Origin: CALCKU01 sp964571595
GTDB taxonomy: Bacteria > Pseudomonadota > Alphaproteobacteria > Caulobacterales > Maricaulaceae
NCBI GenBank assembly: GCA_964571595.1
Contig: CAZNCJ010000004.1
Span: 11,586 to 75,585, forward strand
Length of the DNA stretch: 64,000 nt
Reading direction: 5' to 3'
Shown: piece by piece, positions 9,382 to 19,200 of the stretch
Position numbering within the stretch: the first letter of the stretch is position 1
How the letters are laid out: each line of letters starts with the position of its first letter
Notes under the pieces: model-generated
What the model was told of the DNA's origin: nothing
What the model saw: only the letters and a program-made list of their open reading frames with translations
Database searches by the model: none
Made by a program: the position numbers and the translations under genes

Positions 9382-9878
9382 TAAGCAGAAGGGCCATTTG
9401 GCAATAAAGCAACAGAGTCAGTTTGGGCCTCTCTCCAGCTCTCGAGGCGCTTGGCAATTTCCGCGTCACTTAAAGCCAGGATAGAGGCAGCCATGAGGCC
9501 TGCATTTTTAGCGCCTGATTTGCCAATAGCCAATGTCCCTACAGGCACACCGCCTGGCATTTGCGCGATAGATAACAGGCTATCCATGCCCGAGAGTGCC
9601 TTGCTTTCGACAGGCACGCCCAAAACAGGCAAGCGCGTCATAGAGGCTGTCATGCCCGGCAGATGCGCCGCCCCGCCAGCACCCGCTATAATAACTTTAT
9701 AGCCATTATCTGTAGCATTTTTGGCAAAATCATAAAGACGATCAGGTGTACGGTGGGCTGATATGACTTTGGCGTCATAGCCAATCTCTAATGTATCCAG
9801 CATATTTGCGGCATGTTCCATTGTCGGCCAATCCGATGTGGAACCCATTATAATCGCGATCAAATTTGAGGCTGGCAT
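9381..9878 (-). CDS. purE: N5-carboxyaminoimidazole ribonucleotide mutase (class I PurE)
   Basis: About 165 residues. It converts N5-CAIR to CAIR, the step after PurK. Class I signatures visible are MGSTSDWPTMEHA, SAHRTPDR, AGAGGAAHLPGM and LGVPVESKALSGMDSLLSI. I prefer the ATG at 9878; an in-frame GTG three codons earlier (9887) is an alternative. A ~250-base intergenic stretch upstream separates it from the divergent diguanylate cyclase and probably holds both promoters. Confidence 0.95.
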   Translation of the reverse strand: MPASNLIAIIMGSTSDWPTMEHAANMLDTLEIGYDAKVISAHRTPDRLYDFAKNATDNGYKVIIAGAGGAAHLPGMTASMTRLPVLGVPVESKALSGMDSLLSIAQMPGGVPVGTLAIGKSGAKNAGLMAASILALSDAEIAKRLESWREAQTDSVALLPNGPSA

Positions 9879-10129
9879 AGCTTTCACTTATCTCATTTAG
9901 AAAGCGATACTGCATAATCCCTTTTTACAGCGCGGTCAAATAGGCTTTTGCGCTATTTATTGAGATCGCAACAGGCAAAAGGGCCAATTTGCTGAGACAA
10001 AATTAACCATAGACTTCGAAAGATTATCCGTAGGGCTGTAATTTCACTAATTTCAAGCGGAGTTTGAAGGTTTTTTAACGAGATGTTGTTAGCTTAGAGC
10101 TTCAATTTGTTAAATCTTTAAAGTCATTT

Positions 10130-10741
10130 ATGTCCGTTTCTCGAGTCTCATTAGCTTTGCAGCAACCATCCCAACTTCCAGGTGAAGTCGGATCGGTTTA
10201 CCTTACAAAAGAAAATGAACGCTTGTCTTACGAGCTCGCCCAGATGCGTTTGCGCGTGTTAGAGCTTGAACGCGATGCGGATATGGACCCTTTAATTCCT
10301 ATTTTTAATCGCCGGGCTTTTATGCGGGAATTAGCTCGCGCCCAAGCGGTCTTCGCGCGCTATGACATTCCGTCTAGTTTGATCTTCTTTGATCTTAATG
10401 GCTTTAAGAACATAAATGATCGCTATGGCCATAGTATTGGGGATGAGCTTTTAAGAAAAGTGGGCACAGTCATTCTTAAGAGTGTGCGTAGTTGTGATCT
10501 GGTGGCGCGTCTTGGCGGTGATGAGTTCGGTGTCCTTTTATTTAAAACGCCTCAGAAAGTTGCACAGGCCAAGGCCTCTGCCTTAGCGTGCCGGGTTGCC
10601 GAACAAAGGATAGATCATCCAACCGGAGATATTAGTGTCTCAACGGCATGGGGTGTTGCACCTTGTGATCCAAATGATACGGCCAAACAGATTTTATCGC
10701 GTGCAGATAGGGCGATGTATATGAATAAGAAGACCTCTTAA
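10130..10741 (+). CDS. GGDEF-domain diguanylate cyclase
   Basis: 203 residues. A short N-terminal coiled-coil-like stretch (ENERLSYELAQMRLRVLELERDA) precedes one GGDEF domain. The active-site GGDEF motif is intact and an RSCD sequence lies exactly five residues before it, matching the RxxD inhibitory c-di-GMP site, so it is predicted to be an active, feedback-inhibited cyclase making cyclic di-GMP. There is no membrane segment or sensor domain; the short helix may dimerise it or bind a partner. The upstream region has a TTAACCAT half-site (10003-10010), the form seen in CtrA-regulated promoters. Confidence 0.92.
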   Translation: MSVSRVSLALQQPSQLPGEVGSVYLTKENERLSYELAQMRLRVLELERDADMDPLIPIFNRRAFMRELARAQAVFARYDIPSSLIFFDLNGFKNINDRYGHSIGDELLRKVGTVILKSVRSCDLVARLGGDEFGVLLFKTPQKVAQAKASALACRVAEQRIDHPTGDISVSTAWGVAPCDPNDTAKQILSRADRAMYMNKKTS

Positions 10742-10762
10742 GTCGCAATTTTTCTATTCTAA

Positions 10763-11026
10763 CTAGGCTATAATATCAGGCGTGAGTTGATTTTCGATAT
10801 AGACAATTTTGTCTTTTAAACCCAATTTTTGTTTTTTCATGCGCTGCGTTTTTAAAACGTCATTTGATCCGATATTTCTTAAGGCCGTAATTTCAACATC
10901 CAATTCGCGATGCTTTTTTTTGAGAATTTCGAGTTGTGTTTTGAGTGTGGCACGACGGGTTTGAAGCTCAGCTTCACTGTCAAGATCTGCCATAGAATCA
11001 GTATGTGGATCATCTGTGTCGGACAT
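10763..11026 (-). CDS. DUF465 (YdcH-like) small coiled-coil protein
   Basis: 87 residues. The C-terminal ~60 residues form the YdcH/DUF465 helical hairpin, with the characteristic stretch LKKKHRELDVEITAL and then QRMKKQKLGLKDKIVYIE. The acidic N-terminal extension (SDTDDPHTDSMADLDSEAE) is additional. The family is common in alphaproteobacteria and its function is not established. It converges on the GGDEF gene and diverges from a second, shorter DUF465 gene. Confidence 0.8.
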   Translation of the reverse strand: MSDTDDPHTDSMADLDSEAELQTRRATLKTQLEILKKKHRELDVEITALRNIGSNDVLKTQRMKKQKLGLKDKIVYIENQLTPDIIA

Positions 11027-11185
11027 AAGCTATCATAACAGGAACAAGCTGAAAATGCATCTGCAATCTTAAGATTGGCCTGTATTTAAGGGATTTGATT
11101 AACCTTGCGGCCTAGAGGTGAGATGACAAGTACGCAAAATCATGCTATGTTAAAACATCCTGAAAATATAATAAGGAGATAGCTT

Positions 11186-11350
11186 ATGGCTCAATCAGCG
11201 CACGTAGAAGAGCTGATAATGAAACATTCAGATCTGGATATAAAAATTAAAAATGAACTCAAACATCCATTGCCTGATGCCATACGCCTTATAGATCTCA
11301 AAAAACGAAAACTTTATTTAAAAGAAAAAATCAAAAATTTATCACAATAA
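11186..11350 (+). CDS. Second DUF465 (YdcH-like) small protein
   Basis: 54 residues, easily missed by length cut-offs. A strong ribosome site (AAGGAG, 11173-11178) precedes ATG. The protein reads as a lysine-rich helical hairpin: HSDLDIKIKNELKHPLPDA followed by LKKRKLYLKEKIKNL, matching the DUF465 pattern of a first helix, a short turn and a second basic helix ending in EKI. Having two DUF465 genes back to back with the 87-residue one suggests duplication, although they are quite diverged. Function unknown. Confidence 0.75.
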   Translation: MAQSAHVEELIMKHSDLDIKIKNELKHPLPDAIRLIDLKKRKLYLKEKIKNLSQ

Positions 11351-11452
11351 AACAGCTTTAAATGCGACTGAAATTACGCTCTAAGAGGGTATGAAGTTCG
11401 GGGTTTGAAAGCGATTTTTAAAACTCGGACTTTGGTACGTTAGGGAGAGAGT

Positions 11453-12265
11453 ATGTCGGATCAAGTTGTCATTGTAACCGGTGCAGCCAAAGGTATTGGC
11501 TATGCCTGTGCCCGCCGTTTTTACGAAGACGGGTATAAGGTGGTCCTTTCCGACTTTGATGAAGCCGCTGCTGAACAGGCTATGCGCGATTTGGGTGCAG
11601 ACCCCAAGCGGGCGGTATTTGTATCCTGTGATGTATCCAATAAGCTGGATGTTCATAACCTCATTGCAGAAACTCTTAGTGTTTTTGGTCATATCAATAT
11701 TGTTATCAATAATGCCGGTATCGCCATTAAAGGCGGTTCACTGGATTTGTCAGGCCGGGATTTTGACCGGGTTTTGGCGGTAAATCTACGCGGGGCCTTT
11801 TTGGTGTCACAAGCTGCTGTCAAACATATGGTGGAAGAGATCGAAAAGCGCGAAGACCGATCACGCCTATCAGAGCGCCCCTATGCGATCATAAATATGT
11901 CTTCGATAAATGACAGTGTCTCTATTCCTGATTATCTGGCCTATAGTGTGTCAAAGGGTGGTTTGAAACAAATGACAAAGGCTATGGCATTGGAGCTTGC
12001 CCCTTACGGAATTCGCGTCAATGCTATTGGCCCGGGCAGTATTAAGACCGATATGCTCGGCTCGGTTATATCTGATGCGGATGCGATGAATAAAATAAAA
12101 GCTCGCACACCGCTTGGACGGGTGGGACAGCCAGATGAAATTGCGGGGGTTGCCGCCTTTTTAGCCTCTGAAAATGCCAGCTATATTACCGGTGAGACAA
12201 TTTATGTTGATGGGGGACGTCTGGCGCTTAACTACACAATGGCCCTTAAAGAAAAAGACGGCTAA
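11453..12265 (+). CDS. SDR family oxidoreductase (glucose/3-ketoacyl dehydrogenase-like)
   Basis: 270 residues, a classical short-chain dehydrogenase. The cofactor loop is TGAAKGIGYA, the NNAG motif reads INNAGIAIKGG, and the catalytic Ser and Tyr-xxx-Lys appear in INMSSINDSVSIPDYLAYSV followed by SKGG. The C-terminal ITGETIYVDGG is standard. The substrate cannot be read from sequence; many relatives reduce 3-ketoacyl groups or oxidise sugars. It is a stand-alone gene with a GGGAGAGAG-like ribosome site, convergent with trcR. Confidence 0.9.
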   Translation: MSDQVVIVTGAAKGIGYACARRFYEDGYKVVLSDFDEAAAEQAMRDLGADPKRAVFVSCDVSNKLDVHNLIAETLSVFGHINIVINNAGIAIKGGSLDLSGRDFDRVLAVNLRGAFLVSQAAVKHMVEEIEKREDRSRLSERPYAIINMSSINDSVSIPDYLAYSVSKGGLKQMTKAMALELAPYGIRVNAIGPGSIKTDMLGSVISDADAMNKIKARTPLGRVGQPDEIAGVAAFLASENASYITGETIYVDGGRLALNYTMALKEKDG

Positions 12266-12303
12266 GGCCGCCTTTATCATCCTTATTGGGTGTATCTTGC
12301 GAG

Positions 12304-12969
12304 CTAGGACGCGGAAGAGGGCTTAAACAGGCTCTCAAGTGTGTGCTCAGTCTTAGGCGCTTCAGTTGGGATGGCTTCATCCACGACAGGCTTTAGGCCT
12401 TCACTGACATCTTTCCCGGCCTTGGCATCTGCTTTGGCTTTTTTCTCGGCCGCGACTTTCACAACCCGGTCAAGATCCATTTGTGTACATAGGCCAAGAG
12501 AAACGGGATCGGTGGGATTAATCGTACTCATTTTCCAATGTGTGCGCTCTCTAATGGCATTAATAGTCGGTTTTGTTGTCCCGATAAGTTTGGAAATTTG
12601 CGAGTCCGGGATTTCAGGATGATTGCGTACAAGCCAAGCAATCGCATCAGGCCTGTCTTGTCGGCGTGAGAGCGGTGTATAGCGCGGGCCCTTGCGGCTT
12701 TTCTTTTTCTTCTTATCAATCGCGTGATCAAAGCTCGTGGCGATTAAAACATAGGCTGGGTCTTTTTCACCTCTTTCAATTTCCTCTCGGGCTAATTGAC
12801 CATTGGCAATCGGGTCAGCACCCCGAATACCGCTTGCAACATCGCCGTCTGCAATGCCCTCAATCTCTATGATATGGAGCTGGCAGAACTCTGAGATCTG
12901 TTTAAAAGTCAGAGCCGTGTTTTCAATCAGCCAAACGGCTGTCGCTTTAGGCATTAAAATTTGCGTCAT
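12304..12969 (-). CDS. trcR: DUF1013 family cell-cycle transcriptional regulator TrcR
   Basis: About 221 residues. The N-terminus (MPKATAVWLIENTALTFKQISEFCQLH) is typical of DUF1013, and the central RPDAIAWLVRNHPEIPDSQI followed by LIGTTKPTINAIRERTHW is a helix-turn-helix-like region. Family members in alphaproteobacteria are annotated as the cell-cycle regulator TrcR. The C-terminal tail is alanine/lysine-rich and probably disordered. The ATG at 12969 has a GGAG site at good spacing; a TTG 15 bases upstream is less likely. Its 5' leader holds a terminator-like hairpin. Confidence 0.85.
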   Translation of the reverse strand: MTQILMPKATAVWLIENTALTFKQISEFCQLHIIEIEGIADGDVASGIRGADPIANGQLAREEIERGEKDPAYVLIATSFDHAIDKKKKKSRKGPRYTPLSRRQDRPDAIAWLVRNHPEIPDSQISKLIGTTKPTINAIRERTHWKMSTINPTDPVSLGLCTQMDLDRVVKVAAEKKAKADAKAGKDVSEGLKPVVDEAIPTEAPKTEHTLESLFKPSSAS

Positions 12970-12993
12970 CGGGTTACTCCGCAATTAGACATC

Positions 12994-13016
12994 AAAAAAC
13001 CCGGCTCTGCCGGGCG
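12994..13016 (-). terminator. Terminator-like hairpin in the trcR leader
   Basis: On the minus strand the stem CCCGG/CCGGG (13000-13014, loop CAGAG) is immediately followed by six T residues, the form of an intrinsic terminator. No minus-strand gene ends here; the hairpin sits ~25-45 bases upstream of the trcR start. It could end a short leader transcript (attenuation) or block transcription entering trcR. Confidence 0.5.
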
Positions 13017-13110
13017 AAAAACAGGTAAATTTGTAAAATTTCGTCTGTTATGCAGGGGAATATAGGGCTATTACTCTATCTTGACAAGGGAAATCGGCGG
13101 GGAGCTTTTT

Positions 13111-13299
13111 ATGGCGGGCGAGAGTAAAGTGAACCAAATGGAGATTGATTTTGTCTTAGGGGAGGATTTATACGGTGTCTCGGTCGAGGATTTACAAGCC
13201 AGATTAGAGGTCTTGGAGTCCGAAAAAACACGCATAAAGCGAGAATTAGCCAAAAAAGAGGCTGAATTGGATGCAGCCCATAAATTATTCGGAGCTTAG
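13111..13299 (+). CDS. DUF1192 family small protein
   Basis: 62 residues. The start region IDFVLGEDLYGVSVEDLQARLEVLE matches DUF1192, where a short motif (LYGVSVEDLQ in place of the usual LSxLSVxEL-type stretch) is followed by a coiled coil (SEKTRIKRELAKKEAELDAA). It has a GGGGAG site before the ATG; an upstream TTG in frame at 13081 is rejected as it overlaps a promoter-like TTGACA. DUF1192 genes usually sit beside the RcdA gene, as here. Molecular role unknown. Confidence 0.8.
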   Translation: MAGESKVNQMEIDFVLGEDLYGVSVEDLQARLEVLESEKTRIKRELAKKEAELDAAHKLFGA

Positions 13300-13375
13300 G
13301 AGCCATTGGCTCGACCTTTGCAATACAAACGGCAATATAGAATAGAGCTGTATATTGCGGCGCATAGGAGACAAA

Positions 13376-13927
13376 ATGAGCGAGGAAGCAAACATCGCCA
13401 CTGATTTACCAGACACTTTAACCCCGCAAGCCGAGGCCAGACTTTTAGAGTTCACCAAATCGGATTTGTTTACAAAGACTTTCAAGGAGGGCATGGCGCT
13501 TGTCGAAGAGGTCGCGGCCTATCTTGACGGGCCGGGCCGTTATGAGAGCAAGAAGCTGGATAGAAAAAGTGCGCTACTCTATGCCTCTCAAAGCATGAAA
13601 TTGACCACGCGCCTGATGCAGGTCGCCAGCTGGCTCTTAGTACAGCGTGCGCTTAAAGAGGGTGAGATGACGATTGCGGATGCCAGAATGGAAAAATACA
13701 GGCTCGTCGAAATTACCAAGAATGAGGATGAATTAAGTTTTTCTGATCTGGCGCAAAAGGCTTCTGCCTTACCGGCTCTTTTGCTTGACCTTCTGGCGCG
13801 TTCTGAAGCCTTATATGAACGTATTTCCCGACTTGACCGCTCACTATACGGTACGATTGCAGCCCAAAGCGGTAATACGGTGGCAGACCAGATTAGTCGC
13901 CTACATGCTGCATTTGGCGATTTGTAA
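13376..13927 (+). CDS. rcdA: RcdA (DUF1465), adaptor for regulated CtrA degradation
   Basis: 183 residues, all helical. The segment FKEGMALVEEVAAYLDGPGR and the following SMKLTTRLMQVASWLLVQRALKEGEM are diagnostic for DUF1465/RcdA. In Caulobacter RcdA works with CpdR and PopA as an adaptor that delivers CtrA to the ClpXP protease at the pole at the swarmer-to-stalked transition. An AGGAG site precedes the chosen ATG; an upstream in-frame start adds seven residues without similarity. It forms a pair with DUF1192 and ends at a strong bidirectional terminator. Confidence 0.88.
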   Translation: MSEEANIATDLPDTLTPQAEARLLEFTKSDLFTKTFKEGMALVEEVAAYLDGPGRYESKKLDRKSALLYASQSMKLTTRLMQVASWLLVQRALKEGEMTIADARMEKYRLVEITKNEDELSFSDLAQKASALPALLLDLLARSEALYERISRLDRSLYGTIAAQSGNTVADQISRLHAAFGDL

Positions 13928-13952
13928 AATTTCGGATTAAATCTTCCAAAAA

Positions 13953-13976
13953 TTAAGGGGCCGCGAGGCCCCTTTT
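13953..13976. terminator. Bidirectional terminator between rcdA and rpmE
   Basis: A GC-rich hairpin GGGGCC/GGCCCC (13957-13972) has A-rich sequence on its left and TTTT on its right, so it can end both the plus-strand rcdA transcript and the minus-strand rpmE transcript. Confidence 0.85.
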
Positions 13977-13990
13977 AAACATGTTCGGTT

Positions 13991-14209
13991 TTATACAAAA
14001 CCTTTAAACTTATCCTTGAAGCGCGAGACGCGTCCGCCGCGGTCCATAAGACGTTGGTCGCCACCTGTCCAAGCAGGATGGCTTTTACTGTCAATATCAA
14101 GCACAAGGCGGTCGCCTTCTTTGCCATAGGTAGAACGGGTTTGATATTCTGAGCCGTCAACCATTTGCACGGTGATCATGTGATAATCTGGATGTATGTC
14201 TTTTTTCAT
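13991..14209 (-). CDS. rpmE: 50S ribosomal protein L31
   Basis: 72 residues. MKKDIHPDYHMITVQMVDGSEYQTRSTYG is written here only in part (KKDIHPDYHMITVQMVDG) and is typical of bL31. It has no cysteines, so it is the zinc-independent (C-minus) form, usual in alphaproteobacteria. An AGGAG site precedes the ATG. It converges with rcdA across a shared terminator. Confidence 0.95.
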   Translation of the reverse strand: MKKDIHPDYHMITVQMVDGSEYQTRSTYGKEGDRLVLDIDSKSHPAWTGGDQRLMDRGGRVSRFKDKFKGFV

Positions 14210-14308
14210 TTTCTACTCCTGCCGGTCAGACTTCCGGCTCTGGTCACGGGTTTGCTTTGGTTCGTCCCCCGCTCGGTCGCAACCCTTTAGGGGCATAACT
14301 CAAAAAGG

Positions 14309-15388
14309 TCAAGCCTTTTGCCGCCCGGTTTGGCTCTTTGAGTAAAGCAAAAAACGTTGCCAGATTTTCTCTGCCATCTGTGGTGTTTCGTTTAAGGGGG
14401 CGTAAGCCTGCATTTTAAAAGGATATGTAAAAGGAGATAGATGACACCGCTCGGCTAAACTTTGATAGAGGGTGCTGAATTTATGGGTTTTGTTTTTATA
14501 TTTAGGCTTTTCGCGCATCTCTAAGGTGAAAACTGGTTTTGCGGTAATGCAGGCCTCTGTGAGCATATTTGTGCTCTCTTGCGTCACTAAAATAATCTGC
14601 GCGCTTTGTAAAAAAGCTTGATAGGGATTGGGTGCGCTCACTTCTGTCTCATGGCTCTGCTCTGCACTGCCATTATAAAACCAGATATGGTCTGGATTTT
14701 GCTGCGCCAAATTTTTCCAGAGCTCTAGGGCGGCTGGCGGGGTGCGCCGCGAGGTAGAAATCAGCAGGCTAAACCCCGCGTCCAAGAGTGTTTGAGCGTG
14801 AGCGATATGCTGTTTTATCACCGTGCTTGGCATGTCATAAATTTTTGATGGCCCGCCAATGAGGATTGCGGCGTGCGGACCGGTTAGGGCCGAGAGAGGT
14901 TTCGTCATTATGTGCGCCGCCGCTTTCAGGCTTTGCGGTGTGACTTTAGACGGCGCACCGATCATGGTTTCCACATTCGGGCCAGATAATCCGTCATGGC
15001 GGGGGGCTATAACCAGATCAAAATGCTCAGGTGCGATTTTCGGGTCTTGAATATAGACTGTAAATGCCGCGGGAGAGTTGCGCTTGATTATCCGTAAGGG
15101 CGCTATCGCCTGACGCCCACATCCTATGATAATATCGGCTATATCCGGCGCGTCATTTCCTTGATTGAGTGGTAAACCATAATATGACAAATTTGGCCGC
15201 AAGCGCATTTGCAGCCCAGAGGGCAGGGCTTTAAAGGCGGAATTATGGGATATTTTATATCTTTTAAGAGCGAGGGGGTGATGTCGGGCCAATGCTTGAG
15301 CGAGCCCTTCGGCCTGATTTTGAATTCCGCGTCTTCCGTCCGTAACAATCCAGCAATTTAGGTGCGGAATGTGGGCGGGCTCGGACAT
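14309..15388 (-). CDS. ELM1/GtrOC1-like family protein (DUF1022)
   Basis: 359 residues. The start (LNCWIVTDGRRGIQNQAEGLA), the central DLVIAPRHDGL and the SSTSRRTPP-like LLISTSRRTPPAALE segment match the DUF1022 family, which in plants is named ELM1 (mitochondrial fission) and in bacteria resembles glycosyltransferase-B folds. The bacterial role is not known; a sugar-transfer role is plausible but inferred. It begins 11 bases after the greA stop, so it is very likely co-transcribed from carB-greA or from greA. Confidence 0.8.
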   Translation of the reverse strand: MSEPAHIPHLNCWIVTDGRRGIQNQAEGLAQALARHHPLALKRYKISHNSAFKALPSGLQMRLRPNLSYYGLPLNQGNDAPDIADIIIGCGRQAIAPLRIIKRNSPAAFTVYIQDPKIAPEHFDLVIAPRHDGLSGPNVETMIGAPSKVTPQSLKAAAHIMTKPLSALTGPHAAILIGGPSKIYDMPSTVIKQHIAHAQTLLDAGFSLLISTSRRTPPAALELWKNLAQQNPDHIWFYNGSAEQSHETEVSAPNPYQAFLQSAQIILVTQESTNMLTEACITAKPVFTLEMREKPKYKNKTHKFSTLYQSLAERCHLSPFTYPFKMQAYAPLNETPQMAEKIWQRFLLYSKSQTGRQKA

Positions 15389-15399
15389 GAAGGTGGGGC

Positions 15400-15873
15400 T
15401 TACTTAAAGGCGATTTCCAAAATCTCATAGCCTTTGGACCCGCCCGGTGCGATAACTTCGAAAACATCTCCAATTTCCTTAGAAATCATAGCGCGTGCCA
15501 TAGGGGCTGTTATTGAAATTTTACCGTCTTTGATATTGGCTTCATCTTCACCCACGATCTGATAGGTGCTTTCCTCATCTGTTTCTTCATTGACGATTGT
15601 CACAGTGGCGCCGAACTTAACCGTATCGCCTGTCATTTTAGAGACATCAATAATTTGAGCTAAAGATAATTTGCTTTCCAGTTCCTGAATGCGGCCTTCA
15701 ATAAAGCCCTGCTTTTCTTTAGCGGCGTGATATTCAGCATTTTCAGAAAGATCACCATGCTCTCGGGCAACCGAAATCGCCTGAATGACTTCAGGGCGCT
15801 CAACCGATTTTAAATGTTTGAGTTCGGCTTCAAGGGCGGCATGGCCCTGAACAGTCATGGGGACTTTTTGCAT
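15400..15873 (-). CDS. greA: Transcription elongation factor GreA
   Basis: 157 residues, normal length. The N-terminal coiled coil has the conserved MTVQGHAALEAELKHLK and REHGDLSENAEYHAAKE stretches, including the acidic DLSENAEYHAAKE tip that acts in the RNA polymerase active site to stimulate cleavage of backtracked transcripts. The C-terminal FKBP-like domain ends in APGGSKGYEILEI. AGGA precedes the ATG at 15873; upstream in-frame codons have no family match. Confidence 0.96.
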   Translation of the reverse strand: MQKVPMTVQGHAALEAELKHLKSVERPEVIQAISVAREHGDLSENAEYHAAKEKQGFIEGRIQELESKLSLAQIIDVSKMTGDTVKFGATVTIVNEETDEESTYQIVGEDEANIKDGKISITAPMARAMISKEIGDVFEVIAPGGSKGYEILEIAFK

Positions 15874-16091
15874 GTGAATTCCTATCTCAGTGTGTGGCCA
15901 AGGCCGCAAATGCTCAAGCGCCAGAAACATAAGGATGTTTAATCAATAATCAAGTCTAAACGCCCTGTACCCGGATTTTTAAATTATCCAGTTTTGACCT
16001 TAAAATATAGATAGATCAAAAAAATTATAATCGATATTCGATTTTTGCTATAGTGGATATTTCGTAATGTTCCTATACAGGATTGGGGCGC

Positions 16092-16132
16092 ATAGTCGTG
16101 ATCACATAGTGGGCAATACTGATCACGACTAT
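16092..16132. repeat. 13-bp perfect inverted repeat between carB and greA
   Basis: Arms ATAGTCGTGATCA (16092-16104) and TGATCACGACTAT (16120-16132) are perfectly complementary around a 15-base spacer. No T-tract follows on either strand. It lies 84 bases after the carB stop and ~220 bases before the greA start, so in the minus-strand transcript it would fold into a very stable hairpin. It could protect the carB mRNA 3' end, act as a weak terminator or be a protein-binding operator. Confidence 0.7.
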
Positions 16133-16215
16133 TCCATCCCTCTTCCCGAACATTTCTATTCGATCAACCCTCATTGATATCTATGCAATGCTATAGGCTA
16201 ATCGTGGCTGATGGC

Positions 16216-19200
16216 TTAAGCGGCGGCTATGTCTTGCAGGCTTTTAACCGTGTAATCATTTTTGGCGAGGTCTTCAATTGCGGCCACACAGGCTTTCGCG
16301 GCCGCAGCCGTTGTGAAATAGGGCACGCTCTGGGTCAGGGCTGTGCGGCGTAATGAAAAACTGTCTTTGAGGGATTGCTTGCCAGAGGTCGTATTAAACA
16401 CAATGGCTATATCACCATTTTTAATCGCATCGACGATATGTGGACGGCCTTCAGAAACTTTTCTGACATAATCAACTTCTATGCCTCGGGCGCGTAGATA
16501 TTTGGTCGTGCCCCCAGTCGCAACGATCTCAAAACCCTGACTGATCAGACGTTTTGCCAGATCTGCCATAACGGGCTTATGCTCATCACGTACAGAGATA
16601 AAGACTTTGCCGCTTTTGGGAATAACTGTCCCGCCGCCAAGCTGGCTTTTGGCAAAGGCGGCACCAAAACTATGCGCCACACCCATAACCTCGCCTGTTG
16701 AGCGCATTTCCGGACCTAGAATAGTATCAACGCCGGGGAAACGGGCAAATGGGAAGACCGCTTCTTTAACCGCGAAATAATTATGCGGTTTTTGCGCAAG
16801 GTCAAACTCTGAGAGCTTCATACCGGCCATAACTTTGGCGGCAATATTGGCCACAGGTAAATGGACGGCCTTTGCGACAAAGGGCACAGTCCGTGAGGCG
16901 CGCGGATTAACCTCGATGAGATAAATTTCCTCATCTTTGACTGCAAATTGTATATTCATGAGACCGACAACACCCAGTTCTAAGGCTAATAGACGGGCTT
17001 GACGTTTCAGCTCCTCGACAATCTCATCAGATAAGGAATAAGGCGGCAGCGAGCAGGCACTATCGCCTGAATGCACACCGGCCTCCTCAATATGTTCCAT
17101 AACGCCAGCGACAAAAACATCTTCACCGTCACAGATCGCATCGACATCTAGCTCAATCGCGTCGCGCAAATATTGATCAACAAGCAATGGCGCCTTGCCT
17201 GAGACTTTCACCGCTGTTGTAATATAGCGCCGTAAATGCTCGGTATCTTCCACGATTTCCATACCGCGCCCGCCCAGCACATTTGAGGGCCGTAGGACAA
17301 CAGGATAACCAACCTCTTCTGCCGCCGCTTCTGCAGCTTTGGCGGTGCGGGCGATATCATTTTTAGGCTGTTTTAAGCCCAGTTTTTCAACCAAGGCTTT
17401 AAAGCGTTCGCGGTCTTCAGCGCGGTCAAGCGCATCGCTGGCAGTACCAAGCAGTTTGATATTATTGGCTTCAAGGGCTGAGGCGAGTTTGAGCGGCGTC
17501 TGGCCACCAAATTGCACAATCACACCTAAAAGCTCGCCTTGGCTGGCTTCTTTTTGAATAAGCTCGATGACATCTTCTTCGGTCAGAGGCTCGAAATAGA
17601 GACGATCAGAGGTGTCATAATCGGTCGAAACGGTTTCTGGATTACAATTGACCATAATGCTTTCAATACCAATATCGGCCAAAGCAAAGGCGGCGTGACA
17701 ACAACAATAATCAAATTCGATACCTTGTCCGATACGGTTAGGCCCGCCGCCCAAAATTACGACTTTTTGTTTGTCGGAAACGCGGGCTTCACAATCGACC
17801 TTGCCGTCAAATGAGGCAGCTTCATAGGTCGAGTACATATAAGGCGTTTTGGCCTGAAATTCAGCGGCGCAGCTATCGACACGCTTATAGACGGGACGTA
17901 CACCAGCTGCATGGCGGGCTTTGCGAATGCTTTGCTCTGTTTGGTCTGTCAGCTCGGCGATACGGGCATCAGAGAAGCCTTCCGCCTTTATCGCCTGCCA
18001 CGTTTTGGCGTCTTGAGGCACGCCGTTTTCCTGCAAGAAGGTTTCTGCTTTTACGAGAGCTTCTATCTGGCGCAAAAACCACGGATCAATACTGGTATAT
18101 TGAAAGACTTTTTCAACGCTGAGTCCTTCGCGGAAGGCTTGTGCGACGACAAGGATCCGGTCAGGGGCCTGAATGGATAGGCGGGACTTAATCGCCTTGT
18201 GACGATCACGCCCATTATCTTCAACCTCAACAGGGTCCAGACCTGAAAGTCCTGTCTCAAGTGAACGTAAGGCTTTTTGCAAGCTCTCGGTAAATGTCCG
18301 CCCAATCGCCATGGCCTCACCGACAGATTTCATCGAGGTGGTCAGCGTGGCTTCAGAACCGGGGAATTTTTCAAAAGCAAAACGCGGAATTTTTGTGACG
18401 ACATAATCAATAGTTGGCTCAAACGCTGCAGGTGTGGCGCCCGTAATATCATTATCAAGCTCGTCAAGTGTGTAGCCAACCGCCAGCTTTGCCGCGATTT
18501 TCGCAATCGGGAAACCTGTCGCCTTTGAGGCCAGAGCTGATGAGCGGGAGACACGCGGGTTCATCTCGATCACAACCATGCGGCCATCTTTGGGATTAAC
18601 GGCAAATTGTACATTAGAGCCGCCTGTTTCCACACCGATTTCGCGCAAGACCGCAATCGAAGCATCCCGCATGCGCTGATATTCTTTATCGGTTAAGGTC
18701 AGGGCAGGCGCGACAGTGATACTATCACCCGTATGCACACCCATAGGGTCGATGTTTTCAATCGCGCAAATAATAATGCAGTTATCCGCCTTGTCGCGGA
18801 CAACTTCCATTTCATATTCCTTCCAACCCAAAAGGCTCTCATCAATAAGCACCTGATTGGTCGGGGAGGCCATGAGGCCAGAGCGAACATAATGCTCAAA
18901 CTCTTCTACATTATAGGCAATCCCGCCGCCTGTCCCGCCAAGGGTAAAGGCCGGGCGAATAATGGCGGGCAGGCCCGTCAGCTCTAATTTATCCAGAGCA
19001 TCGGCCACACCAGCAGCAATATTATCCTCTGGGGCTGTAATGATAGTGGCGCGCGGATTTTCCAGACCGATTTTTGTCATCGCGGCTGCAAAGCGCTCGC
19101 GATTTTCAGCCTTGTCAATGACGTCAGCTTTCGCCCCGATCATTTCCACATCATATTTTTTCAGCACACCCATTTCTTCGAGTTTCAGGGCGGTGTTGAG

